NCBI GenBank assembly: GCA_937944245.1
Contig: CALDYY010000005.1
Coordinates: forward strand, 1-64,000
DNA length: 64,000 nucleotides
Reading direction: 5' to 3'
Source of the DNA: an uncultured Saprospiraceae bacterium
GTDB lineage: Bacteria > Bacteroidota > Bacteroidia > Chitinophagales > Saprospiraceae
Under the pieces are notes generated by a model, which had not been told where the DNA came from, did no database searches, and saw nothing but the letters and a program-made list of their open reading frames with translations. Shown here piece by piece: positions 46,090-54,950 of the stretch (within the stretch, counting starts at the first letter, position 1; the number at the start of each line of letters is the position of its first letter). A program made the translations under genes and the position numbers.

Positions 46090-46833
46090 ATGAAATCATT
46101 GCACAACAAAGTTGCTATTATAACAGGTGGAGCACAAGGAATCGGTAAGGCGACAGCTTTAAGATTTTTAGCAGAAGGTGCTAAGGTTGCTATTTGGGAC
46201 ATTAACAAGGTAGCAGGATTATCTTTTGTTGATGAATTACAATTGCAAGGGCAGGCAGTAAAATTCTATGAAGTCAATACTATTGATATGGATGCTGTGG
46301 AACAAGCTACAAAAGCAGTAGCTAATGATTTTGGTGCTATTCATATTCTTATCAATAACGCAGGAATTACTAGAGATGCCACTTTGAAAAAGATAACTCC
46401 AGAGCAATGGCGACAAGTAATTGAGGTGAATTTAACAGGCGTTTTTAATTGTACAAAAGCCGTGCATCCATACATGATTGAGATAGGGTGGGGGCGTATT
46501 ATAAATGCTTCCTCCGTAGTCGGGCTACAAGGTAATTTTGGGCAAACTAATTATGCAGCCACTAAAGCAGGCGTGATTGGTATGACCAAAGTATGGGCAA
46601 GAGAATTAGGAAGTAAGGGCATTACTGTCAATGCAGTAGCACCTGGCTTTATTGATACAGAAATGATGAGCACTATTCCCGAAAAAGTATTGGATACTTT
46701 TCGCAGTAAGACCCCACTCAATCGGTTAGGTAAAGTGGAGGAAATTGCTGCAACTTATGCTTTTTTAGCTTCTGAGGATGCTGGATACATTACGGGAACA
46801 ACAATAAGCGTAGATGGTGGTGTTTCTGTTTAG
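46090..46833 (+). CDS. 3-oxoacyl-ACP reductase-like SDR (FabG family)
   Basis: 247 residues. TGGAQGIGKAT (NADP-binding), LINNAGITRDATLKKI, INASSVVGLQG (Ser) and YAATKAGVIGMTK (Tyr, Lys), ending GGVSV; the INNAGITRD segment is typical of FabG and acetoacetyl-CoA reductases. It reduces a 3-oxoacyl thioester with NADPH. It is followed by an unrelated helical-repeat gene after 16 bases, and is divergent from the exported hydrolase, so it may serve a side pathway and not bulk fatty acid synthesis. Confidence 0.9.
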   Translation: MKSLHNKVAIITGGAQGIGKATALRFLAEGAKVAIWDINKVAGLSFVDELQLQGQAVKFYEVNTIDMDAVEQATKAVANDFGAIHILINNAGITRDATLKKITPEQWRQVIEVNLTGVFNCTKAVHPYMIEIGWGRIINASSVVGLQGNFGQTNYAATKAGVIGMTKVWARELGSKGITVNAVAPGFIDTEMMSTIPEKVLDTFRSKTPLNRLGKVEEIAATYAFLASEDAGYITGTTISVDGGVSV

Positions 46834-46849
46834 AAAAAATCACTTCACT

Positions 46850-48232
46850 ATGCGCAGTAAGTTGCAAAAATTTATAGAATTTACTAACTCATTACTACCT
46901 CACGAAACGGCTTATTTGATTAATCAACAGAAATTTATAGATGAAGAAAGGTTTAATATTTTAAAACAGATTGATTATAACTGTCAGAATATTCACCAAT
47001 TCACGCCCTATGACGAGGGCATTGATAAACGTACTTACTCCCATCTCAAAACTTGGATTAGCAATCGTTTAGAAGCCATAGATGTAGATGTTCAATACCA
47101 ATGGATTAGTGAAATGGATCAAAAAATTATGACAGATTCTATTTTACCCGTAGAAGAGCAAAAGCTGCTAAAAGCAATTAGAAATTATCAACATCCTATG
47201 TTCTTTTTCATGCGATTCTATGAATTAGTGCAGCATTATCGCCAGTTTTTATTAATTAGGATACGCTATACAGATCATAAATGTACTGATGATTTTTTAA
47301 AAAAATATGAAACGTCATATTTATATGCTAAGCAGACCTATGAGCAGTTACACCTTGCTACTCAAGATATTGTCAATCATTACAAAGCTGCCAGTAATGA
47401 AAGTATTCAATGGGAGAAGTGGCTCACTCAAAATTTTTATAATCAACAACTTGATGGCTTAAACCGCTATCAAGCGCTCATTCGGCTGAATTTTATTGGC
47501 TTTAATTACAGGAAATTCGATACTATTGTCGAAAAATTTGATTATTTAGATGAGCAATTTAAAATGGGAAATTATTACTCTAAACGCTTGCTCATCAATT
47601 ACTATGGTAACCGACTGTTAGTCCACTCTAAATTTAGAGAACTGGAAAAAGCTGCTTATTATGGCTACTTGTCTATTCGTTCTAAAAACCACGATTATTT
47701 ATATTATCTCACCAATTTGTGTGCGATTTTACTAAGGCAAAAAAAACATAAAGAGGCTTTGGAAATAATGAAGCAAGGTGCTACGGAAGCGAAGTCCACC
47801 AAAAATATGCACGTTAAAATAGGATATATTGCTTTTTATATTGAATGTTTAAATGCTTGTGAGCATTATAAAAATGCAGAAAATTATGCGTTAACTTACC
47901 TTAAGGCTTATGCCAAAGAAATAAAAGAATATCGTTGGCATTTATTTTTTTCAGCGTATTTGAAAGCAGTGCTTCAACAGCGGAAGTATAAAGAAGTTAT
48001 TGCTATTATTCGCCAAAATCGTCTGTTGGAAAAAGAAAATGAATATCAGAGTAAAGCCACCTATTTACCTACTATTTTATGGTTTAAAGCAGTAGCAGAA
48101 TACCAAGAAGGTATTATTGGGCAAAAAGAACTTTACGAGGTGTTGCATGCTTACAAGAACCTTGCCTTTCCAGATGAGGGTAAACAGTTTTTATTAGATG
48201 AACTGCGCACGCTAGTTAATCGGCATATTTGA
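46850..48232 (+). CDS. Hypothetical helical-repeat (TPR-like) protein
   Basis: 460 residues from ATG 46850; the frame extends upstream over the fabG-like stop, which is unlikely. Almost all alpha-helical; the C-terminal half (about 230-460) has paired helices such as FRELEKAAYYGYLSIRS, KKHKEALEIMKQGATEA and YKNAENYALTYLKAYA, about 35-40 residues apart, like tetratricopeptide repeats. I do not recognise the N-terminal part. No signal peptide. Co-transcribed with the FabG-like gene (16 bases apart). Confidence 0.75.
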   Translation: MRSKLQKFIEFTNSLLPHETAYLINQQKFIDEERFNILKQIDYNCQNIHQFTPYDEGIDKRTYSHLKTWISNRLEAIDVDVQYQWISEMDQKIMTDSILPVEEQKLLKAIRNYQHPMFFFMRFYELVQHYRQFLLIRIRYTDHKCTDDFLKKYETSYLYAKQTYEQLHLATQDIVNHYKAASNESIQWEKWLTQNFYNQQLDGLNRYQALIRLNFIGFNYRKFDTIVEKFDYLDEQFKMGNYYSKRLLINYYGNRLLVHSKFRELEKAAYYGYLSIRSKNHDYLYYLTNLCAILLRQKKHKEALEIMKQGATEAKSTKNMHVKIGYIAFYIECLNACEHYKNAENYALTYLKAYAKEIKEYRWHLFFSAYLKAVLQQRKYKEVIAIIRQNRLLEKENEYQSKATYLPTILWFKAVAEYQEGIIGQKELYEVLHAYKNLAFPDEGKQFLLDELRTLVNRHI

Positions 48233-48242
48233 GCAACAACAT

Positions 48243-48719
48243 TCACTTCCCATCCAAAATGGGGCGTAAAGTTTGGACAATGCTTCTAACATCGTAGTGT
48301 TGATTAGAAAGTACATACGATTTGCCACTTTTTTCTTCAAAATAGGCAAGGTAAACCGTGTCTATCCTGATGGTAGGCGCAAGGAAAGAAGTGGCGCCTG
48401 TTTCTTGCAAATAGACATAACGCAAGTCGTCGAAGCTGACTTTTCCATAACCCGTCTCTACGGCATTTTCATATATTTTGACGCTTTTTAAGCGTTGCAA
48501 ATTAAATATGCCACCAAAAATAGACCCTAAACTGATGATGAGTACAAAGCCAGAAAGCATTTGTCCCAACTGCCGATAGTGGCGTCGCTCATAGTTAGCA
48601 GGGCGTTTTTTGAGGTAATATAGAAAACCTGCTGCAAGCAGCGTAATTACAATAGCAATAATGAGTGTAGTGGTTTCTTTTGAGGCATTGGCTTCAAATA
48701 CATAAAGCGGAGTATCCAT
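48243..48719 (-). CDS. Hypothetical two-helix membrane protein
   Basis: 158 residues. Two membrane helices (about 18-36 and 51-72) with a basic loop between (KKRPANYERRHYRQ), then a beta-rich soluble domain of about 80 residues with SFDDLRYVYLQETG, resembling membrane proteins with a PH-like or bPH domain. No family assigned with certainty. Convergent with the helical-repeat gene. Confidence 0.7.
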   Translation of the reverse strand: MDTPLYVFEANASKETTTLIIAIVITLLAAGFLYYLKKRPANYERRHYRQLGQMLSGFVLIISLGSIFGGIFNLQRLKSVKIYENAVETGYGKVSFDDLRYVYLQETGATSFLAPTIRIDTVYLAYFEEKSGKSYVLSNQHYDVRSIVQTLRPILDGK

Positions 48720-48766
48720 AATGGCGAACGTTTTTATGCAATAATGAAAAAAATACTAAAAAGTTT

Positions 48767-49843
48767 TCACACCATTTTGAACGCCACTGTTTTTACACGT
48801 TTTGCTTTGCCATAATTAGGAATTTCGTCTTCCAAAATTATGGATTGTGCCAGTGGCAACTCAAATACCTCAGGTAGTGTGCGTATTTGCCCAAAAGGAA
48901 TGCCGTGTTGATGCAGTATTTTGATTGTCGTTTGAAAATCGCGTTGTTCAAAGACAGAAGTTAGGAAGTCGTTGAGTATTTCTCGATGGATAACTCGATT
49001 GTCGTTTTTAGTAAATCGCTCATCATCAATAAGATGTGAGGCTTCAAGTGCTGTACACATTTGCTCAAATTGCTTATCTGTCCCAATAGCAAGGACAATG
49101 GCTTTTTGGTCTTTAGTGTAAAAAAAATCGCCGTAAGGTGCGATATTGGGATGTTTTGTACCTATTCGTTGTGGTACATGCCCTGCCATCAGCCAGTTGG
49201 TAGCCTGATTGGCAAGGGACGCCAGCGCCGATTCCAACAAGGAAACCGTAATGTAACTACCTTCTCCAGTGCGCTCTTTTTTGAGCAACGCTAGTAAAAT
49301 ACCTTCTTTAAGTTGATGGGCTGCCATTATATCAATGAGCGCAACGGGCATCTTTACTGGATTTCCGTTTGGTTCGCCCGTCATGTGAAGGAATCCTGCT
49401 TCAGCTTGTAGCACCACATCAAAACCTGGACGCTCATCTTGTTCGCCAAAAGCAGTCAGTTGTGCAAAAATAATATTTGGGCAAACTTGTTTAACGCTAT
49501 TGTAGTCCATGCCAATTTTCTTGGCAGACGCTAATTTGAAATTGCTAATTACCACATCAGCAGTACGCATGATTTCATAAAGCTGTGTTTGGTCTTGTTT
49601 CGTTTTTAGGTCTAAAAATAATACCTCTTTTCCCCAGTTTACGCTGCAATAATATGCGGAACAATTTACATCGAGTGGCTCATTTGGCAATTTCCACTTT
49701 CGGGTGAGGTCGCCACCTTCATTTTTATTTTCAACTTTGATGACCTTTGCTCCGAGTTCAGCAAAAAACATACCCACAGCTGGACCTGCCAGTACGCTCG
49801 CCAATTCCACGACACAAAGTCCTTTAAAAAAGCTATCTTGCAT
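48767..49843 (-). CDS. Family III CoA-transferase (CaiB/BaiF)
   Basis: 358 residues. Family features: CVVELASVLAGPAVGMFFAELGA at the start, a GGDL-type loop, and the conserved Asp in MPVALIDIMAAHQLK that forms the acyl-aspartyl intermediate. It moves CoA between carboxylic acids (formyl-, oxalyl-, succinyl- or carnitine-type). Donor and acceptor unknown. Divergent from the NAD(P)HX repair gene, 47 bases apart. Together with the acyl-CoA ligase and FabG-like enzyme it adds to the acyl-CoA chemistry of this stretch. Confidence 0.9.
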   Translation of the reverse strand: MQDSFFKGLCVVELASVLAGPAVGMFFAELGAKVIKVENKNEGGDLTRKWKLPNEPLDVNCSAYYCSVNWGKEVLFLDLKTKQDQTQLYEIMRTADVVISNFKLASAKKIGMDYNSVKQVCPNIIFAQLTAFGEQDERPGFDVVLQAEAGFLHMTGEPNGNPVKMPVALIDIMAAHQLKEGILLALLKKERTGEGSYITVSLLESALASLANQATNWLMAGHVPQRIGTKHPNIAPYGDFFYTKDQKAIVLAIGTDKQFEQMCTALEASHLIDDERFTKNDNRVIHREILNDFLTSVFEQRDFQTTIKILHQHGIPFGQIRTLPEVFELPLAQSIILEDEIPNYGKAKRVKTVAFKMV

Positions 49844-49890
49844 AAAATCTAATTAGAATATACTCACTCAATTTATCCTTGCGTAAACAT

Positions 49891-51366
49891 ATGAAAATCC
49901 TTTCTGCTGAACAAATTCGCCAATGGGACGCCTACACAATTGCTAATGAACCGATTGCATCTATTGATTTAATGGAGCGTGCTTCACGAGAATTTACCTT
50001 ATGGATAATGCAGCGATTTCCTCAAAAGGCATATCCAATATACATCGTTTGTGGAACGGGCAATAATGGTGGCGATGGCTTTGCAGTAGCACGCTTGCTC
50101 CAAGCATTTGATTATGACATTACTGTTATTTATTGTCTTGTCAGTAATGTTTGTAGTGAAGATAACCAAATCAATCGTCAACGATTGGAGAACATACCCG
50201 TAATTGAATTAAGCGAAAATGCTGTATTTCCTGTTTTCAAGGAAAATAGTATTTTGATTGATGCTCTTTTTGGCGCTGGTTTAAATCGCGCTATCGCAGG
50301 TTATTGGGGCGAGTGGATTAATTATTTGAATCGGCAATCTGGTATAAAAGTTGCCATAGATATTCCTTCTGGCTTGTTTGCGGATAAATCTTCTGAGGGC
50401 AATATTTTGAAGGCTGATTTTACAGTCTCATTTCAAAAGCCCAAACTAGCGTTCTTTTTTGCTGAAAATCAAGACTTTATTGGCGAATGGGAAGTGTTGC
50501 CCATAGGGCTTTCGCCTGAATTTCAAGTAGAAACTCCATTTTACACGATAGATAAATCAGTTAGACAAATATTGAAAAAAAGAAAAAAACACGACCACAA
50601 GGGGACTTTTGGTCATGGCTTGATGGTAGCAGGTAGTTATGGTAAAATGGGGGCAGCTATTCTGGCCGCCAAAGCTGTTTTGCGTTCAGGTGCAGGTCTA
50701 GTAAGCGCACATATTCCAGCGTGCGGTTATGACATTATGCAAACTGCTTTTCCCGAAGCTATGGTACAAATAGATGAAAATGAACACATCATCACCGAAA
50801 TTGAGCTTAATGGAAACTATAAAGCGATTGGTATTGGACCTGGCATGGGAACTTCTGCTGCAACTGCTAAGGCACTGAAGCAGTTGCTACAACAAACCAA
50901 TACACCTTTGGTCTTAGATGCCGATGCGCTCAATATCTTGGCACAACAAACTGATTTACAATCTAATATACCCAATGGCAGTATTTTAACGCCTCATCCA
51001 AAGGAATTTGAACGACTTTTTGGTCGTGCCAGAAATGACTTTGAGCGTAACCATTTGCAACGCACTAAGGCAAAAGAATGGCAAATTTACCTCATCTTGA
51101 AAGGCGCATACACAGCTATTGCCACTCCTGAAGGCGATTGTTATTTCAATACAACCGGTAATCCGGGCATGGGAACAGCTGGCATGGGCGATGTGCTAAC
51201 AGGTGTATTGGTTGGGCTATTGGCACAAGGTTACACTCCTTTGGAAGCATCTTTACTTGGTGTTTATGTGCATGGTTTAGCTGGGGATTTAGCCGTAGTA
51301 ACCAAAAGTCAAGAAAGCCTTATTGCCAGCGATGTTTTAGAGTATTTGGGCAAAGCATTTCAATAG
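49891..51366 (+). CDS. nnr: Bifunctional NAD(P)H-hydrate epimerase / ADP-dependent NAD(P)H-hydrate dehydratase
   Basis: 491 residues from ATG 49891 (a TTG four codons earlier is less likely). N-terminal YjeF_N epimerase domain (about 1-210) with VCGTGNNGGDGFAVAR and DALFGAGLNR; C-terminal ribokinase-like dehydratase (about 225-490) with HKGTFGHGLMVAGS, LTPHPKEFERLFG and NPGMGTAGMGDVLTGVL. It repairs hydrated NADH and NADPH. The fused form is the common bacterial one. Confidence 0.95.
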   Translation: MKILSAEQIRQWDAYTIANEPIASIDLMERASREFTLWIMQRFPQKAYPIYIVCGTGNNGGDGFAVARLLQAFDYDITVIYCLVSNVCSEDNQINRQRLENIPVIELSENAVFPVFKENSILIDALFGAGLNRAIAGYWGEWINYLNRQSGIKVAIDIPSGLFADKSSEGNILKADFTVSFQKPKLAFFFAENQDFIGEWEVLPIGLSPEFQVETPFYTIDKSVRQILKKRKKHDHKGTFGHGLMVAGSYGKMGAAILAAKAVLRSGAGLVSAHIPACGYDIMQTAFPEAMVQIDENEHIITEIELNGNYKAIGIGPGMGTSAATAKALKQLLQQTNTPLVLDADALNILAQQTDLQSNIPNGSILTPHPKEFERLFGRARNDFERNHLQRTKAKEWQIYLILKGAYTAIATPEGDCYFNTTGNPGMGTAGMGDVLTGVLVGLLAQGYTPLEASLLGVYVHGLAGDLAVVTKSQESLIASDVLEYLGKAFQ

Positions 51367-51383
51367 TTGCAGGATAGCCAAAT

Positions 51384-52175
51384 TTAATTTTGATTTTGTC
51401 CTCTAATCATCTTTACAAATTGGTTAATGTCCTCGCCTAAGTCGTCCGAGTGTTCTAGCATTTTGATAAACGCACTGCCGATAATTGCGCCTTGAGCATA
51501 CTTGCATGCAGTTTTAAACGTTTCGTGATTAGAAATACCAAAACCAATTAAGCGTGGATTGGTCAAATTCATTTCATTGATGTAATTAAAATAAGTCAAC
51601 TGCTTTTCGGAAATTTCACTTTTTGCTCCTGTAATGGAAGAATTGGACACCATGTAAATAAACCCATTGGTGAGTTCATCCACTTTTCGGATGCGTTTTT
51701 CACTGGTTTGTGGTGTAATTAAAAAGTTTATACAGATACCTGCTTCTTCTACTAAATTTTTGTAATAAGTTTCGTACTCCAATAAAGGCAAATCAGGTAA
51801 AATTAAACCATCAATCCCAATTTCCGCACACTTTTCGATAAAGGCTTTTTCGCCATATTGCATCACTTGGTTAAAATAACCCATCAGCACTAAAGGCACT
51901 TCTACTTGAGGGCGAATGATTTTGAGTTGTTCAAATAGGACAGATAGCGTCATTCCATTTTCAATAGCTTTTTGCCCACTTTGCTGAATAGTTGGTCCAT
52001 CCGCTAACGGGTCGGAGTAAGGTATGCCAACCTCTATCAAATCTACGCCAGCTCTAGCCAATGAAAGAATAATGCTTTCTGTATCATTTAGACTTGGAAA
52101 ACCTGCCGTGAAATAGATGTTGAGGATATGATGTTGCTTTTTAGCAAATAGTTGTTGTAAGCGATTTAATTGCAT
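51384..52175 (-). CDS. trpA: Tryptophan synthase alpha subunit
   Basis: 263 residues, TIM barrel. Catalytic Glu48 in LIEVGIPYSDPLADG and Asp59 in the same segment are in place, and GFGISNHETFK near the end is the phosphate-binding loop. It cleaves indole-3-glycerol phosphate to indole for TrpB. No trpB or other trp gene is in the window: the genes on both sides are unrelated, so either the trp genes are scattered or this copy was moved. Confidence 0.94.
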   Translation of the reverse strand: MQLNRLQQLFAKKQHHILNIYFTAGFPSLNDTESIILSLARAGVDLIEVGIPYSDPLADGPTIQQSGQKAIENGMTLSVLFEQLKIIRPQVEVPLVLMGYFNQVMQYGEKAFIEKCAEIGIDGLILPDLPLLEYETYYKNLVEEAGICINFLITPQTSEKRIRKVDELTNGFIYMVSNSSITGAKSEISEKQLTYFNYINEMNLTNPRLIGFGISNHETFKTACKYAQGAIIGSAFIKMLEHSDDLGEDINQFVKMIRGQNQN

Positions 52176-52226
52176 AAGCTTAAAGTTGATATTTTTATCA
52201 CTTTTTGGATTGTCTCAATAAATTGA

Positions 52227-52697
52227 TTATAGGCAAGGCTCAGTTCCCCAATCTTGATGCCCCCTATTTTGAGCGCACTTGAAATTTTCTTTTATATCAA
52301 TCACCTCCCATTTTTTTTGATTCATTTTCATTGTCATCACTACTTTTCTACCTCGAATCGAATCATCAGGTAATCCTTCTTGAATAAAAATAACTTCTTT
52401 TTGGCGGCGACCTAATTTGCGCTCTGCAATTTCATACTTCCCAAACCCTTCACCCTCAAACTCTTGTACATATTCTTTTATCATCTCCTCTACAACATCA
52501 ATTTCTTTTTCGGCTATGGCTTGGTTTAATCGAACTACATTTTCTATTTGAATAGTAGTAAACGATTCATCGCCGCTATCGAAGGATAAGCCTTTTTGTT
52601 TAGCTTCTTTTTTAGCTAGCGGTTGAATGATATTGCAACTTGCCAGTAAGGCTAAAGCAATTAAATTGAATAAAATGAAGTAATTATTAATTTTCAT
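52227..52697 (-). CDS. Hypothetical lipoprotein
   Basis: 156 residues; signal peptide with lipobox LALLASC. The mature protein has a helical part (VVRLNQAIAEKEIDVVEEMIKEYVQEF) followed by a beta part (VVMTMKMNQKKWEVIDI) reminiscent of small ligand-binding folds, and ends with CAQNRGHQDWGTEPCL, two Cys that could form a disulfide. Family not recognised. Divergent from the sigma factor gene and next to trpA. Confidence 0.7.
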   Translation of the reverse strand: MKINNYFILFNLIALALLASCNIIQPLAKKEAKQKGLSFDSGDESFTTIQIENVVRLNQAIAEKEIDVVEEMIKEYVQEFEGEGFGKYEIAERKLGRRQKEVIFIQEGLPDDSIRGRKVVMTMKMNQKKWEVIDIKENFKCAQNRGHQDWGTEPCL

Positions 52698-52886
52698 ACA
52701 CCAAAGAATAATTAGCTATTAAAAGTAAAACATTGAAACACCAAAATTATATCTTTTTGCATCTAAATTGATAAAATTATTCAACTGATGCAATAGTTAA
52801 CAAGTAGTATAAAGTTATTTGTAGCATAAAACGGAAGGGTTGACGTGAAAGTCAAACATAAAGTTCTCTAAACCAGCTGATTCAAC

Positions 52887-53426
52887 TTGACGGAACAAGA
52901 CATCATCAATGCATGCAAAAAAGGTGAGCGCACCGCCCAAAAGTGGATTTATGATCGCTACGCTGCTGCTATGTTAGGCGTTTGTAGGCGTTATGTGTTG
53001 TCCAAAGAAGATGCAGAAGATGTGCTATTGGAGGGATTTTTTAAGGTATTGACAAAAATAGACCAGTTTTCAGGTCAGGGAAGTTTTGAAGGTTGGATAC
53101 GACGTATTATAGTGAATGAAGCCTTAATGTTTTTGAGGAAGAAGAATCATCTAGCACTGGCATCGTCATTGGAATCTATTGACATACCAACCTTACAAGG
53201 AAATCCTGTCGAGGTATTAAAAGCAGCCGATATTCTAAAATTATTAGAAACACTGCCTGCTGGTTATCGCACCGTTTTTAATTTGTATGTCATTGAAGGA
53301 TACAAGCATCGAGAAATAGCAGAACTTTTAGGGATTAGCATTAACACCTCGAAGTCGCAGTTGATACTGGCAAAGCAGAAAATGCAATTACTATTACAAA
53401 AAATAGATGACGAAAAGCCAGCTTAA
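52887..53426 (+). CDS. ECF-type RNA polymerase sigma factor
   Basis: 179 residues. Region 2 (about 20-85) with YDRYAAAMLGVCRRYVLSKEDAEDVLLEGFFKVL and region 4 (about 120-175) with LPAGYRTVFNLYVIEGYKHREIAELLGISINTSKSQL. The start is a TTG: an in-frame stop lies 9 bases before it and the first ATG is 28 codons in, inside region 2, so TTG is required. Similar to Bacteroidota ECF factors that use an LxEGFFKVL core. The next gene, 21 bases later, is the likely anti-sigma factor. Confidence 0.93.
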   Translation: MTEQDIINACKKGERTAQKWIYDRYAAAMLGVCRRYVLSKEDAEDVLLEGFFKVLTKIDQFSGQGSFEGWIRRIIVNEALMFLRKKNHLALASSLESIDIPTLQGNPVEVLKAADILKLLETLPAGYRTVFNLYVIEGYKHREIAELLGISINTSKSQLILAKQKMQLLLQKIDDEKPA

Positions 53427-53447
53427 TAACAAAATTTTATTTGGAAC

Positions 53448-54326
53448 ATGAATAATATATTTGAACAATTTAAAAATAAAGCACAGCAAATAGAGCAAAC
53501 GCCTTCCGCTCAGGTGTGGGAACGGCTGTCAGCGCGTTTGGATCAGCATAAAAAAACAAATAAAATCATTTGGCGGCGACGCTTGGCAGTAGCTGCTTCT
53601 TTTCTAGCATTGCTGGGTTTTGCCTCGCTTTGGTCGGTTTATTTTATTACGCCAAAGGTGCAATTTGCCGCTTTAGAGGAATTACCTACAACCAACGATT
53701 TACCTTATAACATTTCTGCTATCAATCGCGAATATGTGTTAGGGCGCACGAATGTTGAAGAGGGCAATCCTTCTAGGCGACTGGTGGCTGCATTCAATTA
53801 TTTTTACAATGAGCCTAACACGAATATCAACACACCAAAACTTGCTGATACCCTAAAAAAAGTTTGGTCAGATACTTTGGCTAATGCTCAACGCCAATTT
53901 GATTGGCTATTGGGTACATGGCGCGCCAACTTACAGCATGGCATGTCTGTAGAGCAATGGAAAAAAGGCAAAGATAATACCTTAGAAGGTAGGGGCTATA
54001 TTGTGCAGGCAGAGGATACACTTTTTATGGAGCGTATGAGATTAGTAAACAAAGGAAAAGATTGGTTTTATATTCTACAAATCAATACTTTTTTAGCTAC
54101 TGAAGCCTACCAGTTGAAATACTTAACAGAAGAACAAGCTATTTTTGTTAACAACACAGTGCAATTTCCAAATAAAATTGTGTTAAAACGAAATGCGGAA
54201 GATGGCTTTTCTACTATTTTTCTGCCCGCTACTGTTATTGAACTCGAACCTGCACAACTCAATTTTATGATGCACCGCAATGTGCTAATGTCAGACAAAT
54301 CGGTGCGCAATCTTTGGAGGCTTTAA
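53448..54326 (+). CDS. Anti-sigma-like membrane protein with C-terminal DUF6265-like domain
   Basis: 292 residues: cytoplasmic N-terminus of about 45 residues, one membrane helix (about 48-67, LAVAASFLALLGFASLWSVYF), then a periplasmic part. The last ~150 residues resemble DUF6265: QFDWLLGTWRANLQHG, EQWKKGKDNTLEGRGYIV and EDTLFMERMRLV. Position 21 bases after the ECF gene and the single-helix layout suggest that the N-terminus holds the sigma factor and the outer domain senses a signal. The N-terminus has no zinc-binding His-x3-Cys-x2-Cys motif. Confidence 0.75.
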   Translation: MNNIFEQFKNKAQQIEQTPSAQVWERLSARLDQHKKTNKIIWRRRLAVAASFLALLGFASLWSVYFITPKVQFAALEELPTTNDLPYNISAINREYVLGRTNVEEGNPSRRLVAAFNYFYNEPNTNINTPKLADTLKKVWSDTLANAQRQFDWLLGTWRANLQHGMSVEQWKKGKDNTLEGRGYIVQAEDTLFMERMRLVNKGKDWFYILQINTFLATEAYQLKYLTEEQAIFVNNTVQFPNKIVLKRNAEDGFSTIFLPATVIELEPAQLNFMMHRNVLMSDKSVRNLWRL

Positions 54327-54351
54327 CATCAACAAAAATTTTAGCGATTGC

Positions 54352-54858
54352 TTATTTTATCTTTATCATGCTCAAAAATGTGCCAACAAACCAGTTGGAA
54401 TCAGCATTGATGAGGGTATCTAAGGTGGTGTCAGCTTTGGTGGAGAAAAGTTTGATGTTGCGGACTACCGTTCTAAATTCTTCTGCTTCTTCGCTATTGC
54501 CTTCTACGCTAGAAATATCATCCAGCACTTTTAGCATAGGCTCTAGCTCTTTTTTCTTTCTTTGGATAATGATGTTTTTCACCACTTCCCACATGTCTTT
54601 TTCGGCAACAAAATATTCTTTGCGTTCGCCCGATTTCAATTTTTTGTGCGCTAAACCCCAGTCAATTAAAGAGCGGATATTCATATTGGCATTCCCTCTT
54701 GATATTTGTAGTTCTTCCATAATGTCTTCAGCGCATAGCGGATGAGCGGAAATAAGCAGCAAAGCGTGAATTTGCGCCATTGTTCTTGTAATGCCCCAGC
54801 TAGAACCCAGTGTTCCCCACGATTGTATGAATTGCTCTTTACCTTCTTCTATGGTCAT
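54352..54858 (-). CDS. GbsR/MarR-type transcriptional regulator
   Basis: 168 residues: a MarR-like winged helix (AQIHALLLISAHPLCAEDIMEELQISRGNANMNIRSLIDWGL) and a helical tail, as in the GbsR family, which in Bacillus senses choline. Targets here unknown. A perfect inverted repeat 46 bases before its start could be its own operator. Located downstream of gcvT on the same strand but after a 92-base gap. Confidence 0.88.
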   Translation of the reverse strand: MTIEEGKEQFIQSWGTLGSSWGITRTMAQIHALLLISAHPLCAEDIMEELQISRGNANMNIRSLIDWGLAHKKLKSGERKEYFVAEKDMWEVVKNIIIQRKKKELEPMLKVLDDISSVEGNSEEAEEFRTVVRNIKLFSTKADTTLDTLINADSNWFVGTFLSMIKIK

Positions 54859-54903
54859 ATGCTAAATATCACTGATATAGAATAACAATCTTTCAAATTA
54901 TTC

Positions 54904-54922
54904 TGTAAATTCTAAATTTACA
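54904..54922. promoter_or_regulatory. Inverted repeat operator before the GbsR-type gene
   Basis: TGTAAATT - CTA - AATTTACA is a perfect 8-3-8 inverted repeat, 46 bases upstream of the regulator's ATG at 54858. Size and symmetry fit a MarR/GbsR dimer site. Confidence 0.55.
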
Positions 54923-54950
54923 AATAGTTTTCTGATTTTCTATTTTTAAT

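Noticed and set aside
37233-46833. OleABCD-type olefin/beta-lactone pathway
   Set aside because: A KAS III enzyme, acyl-CoA ligase, alpha/beta hydrolase and SDRs occur together, as in OleABCD. But the KAS III lacks the His and Asn that OleA keeps, the hydrolase is exported and separately terminated, and the SDRs face other ways.
54314-54745. 143-codon plus-strand ORF
   Set aside because: Antisense to the GbsR-type regulator, which has a clear winged-helix; low-complexity Ser-rich translation.
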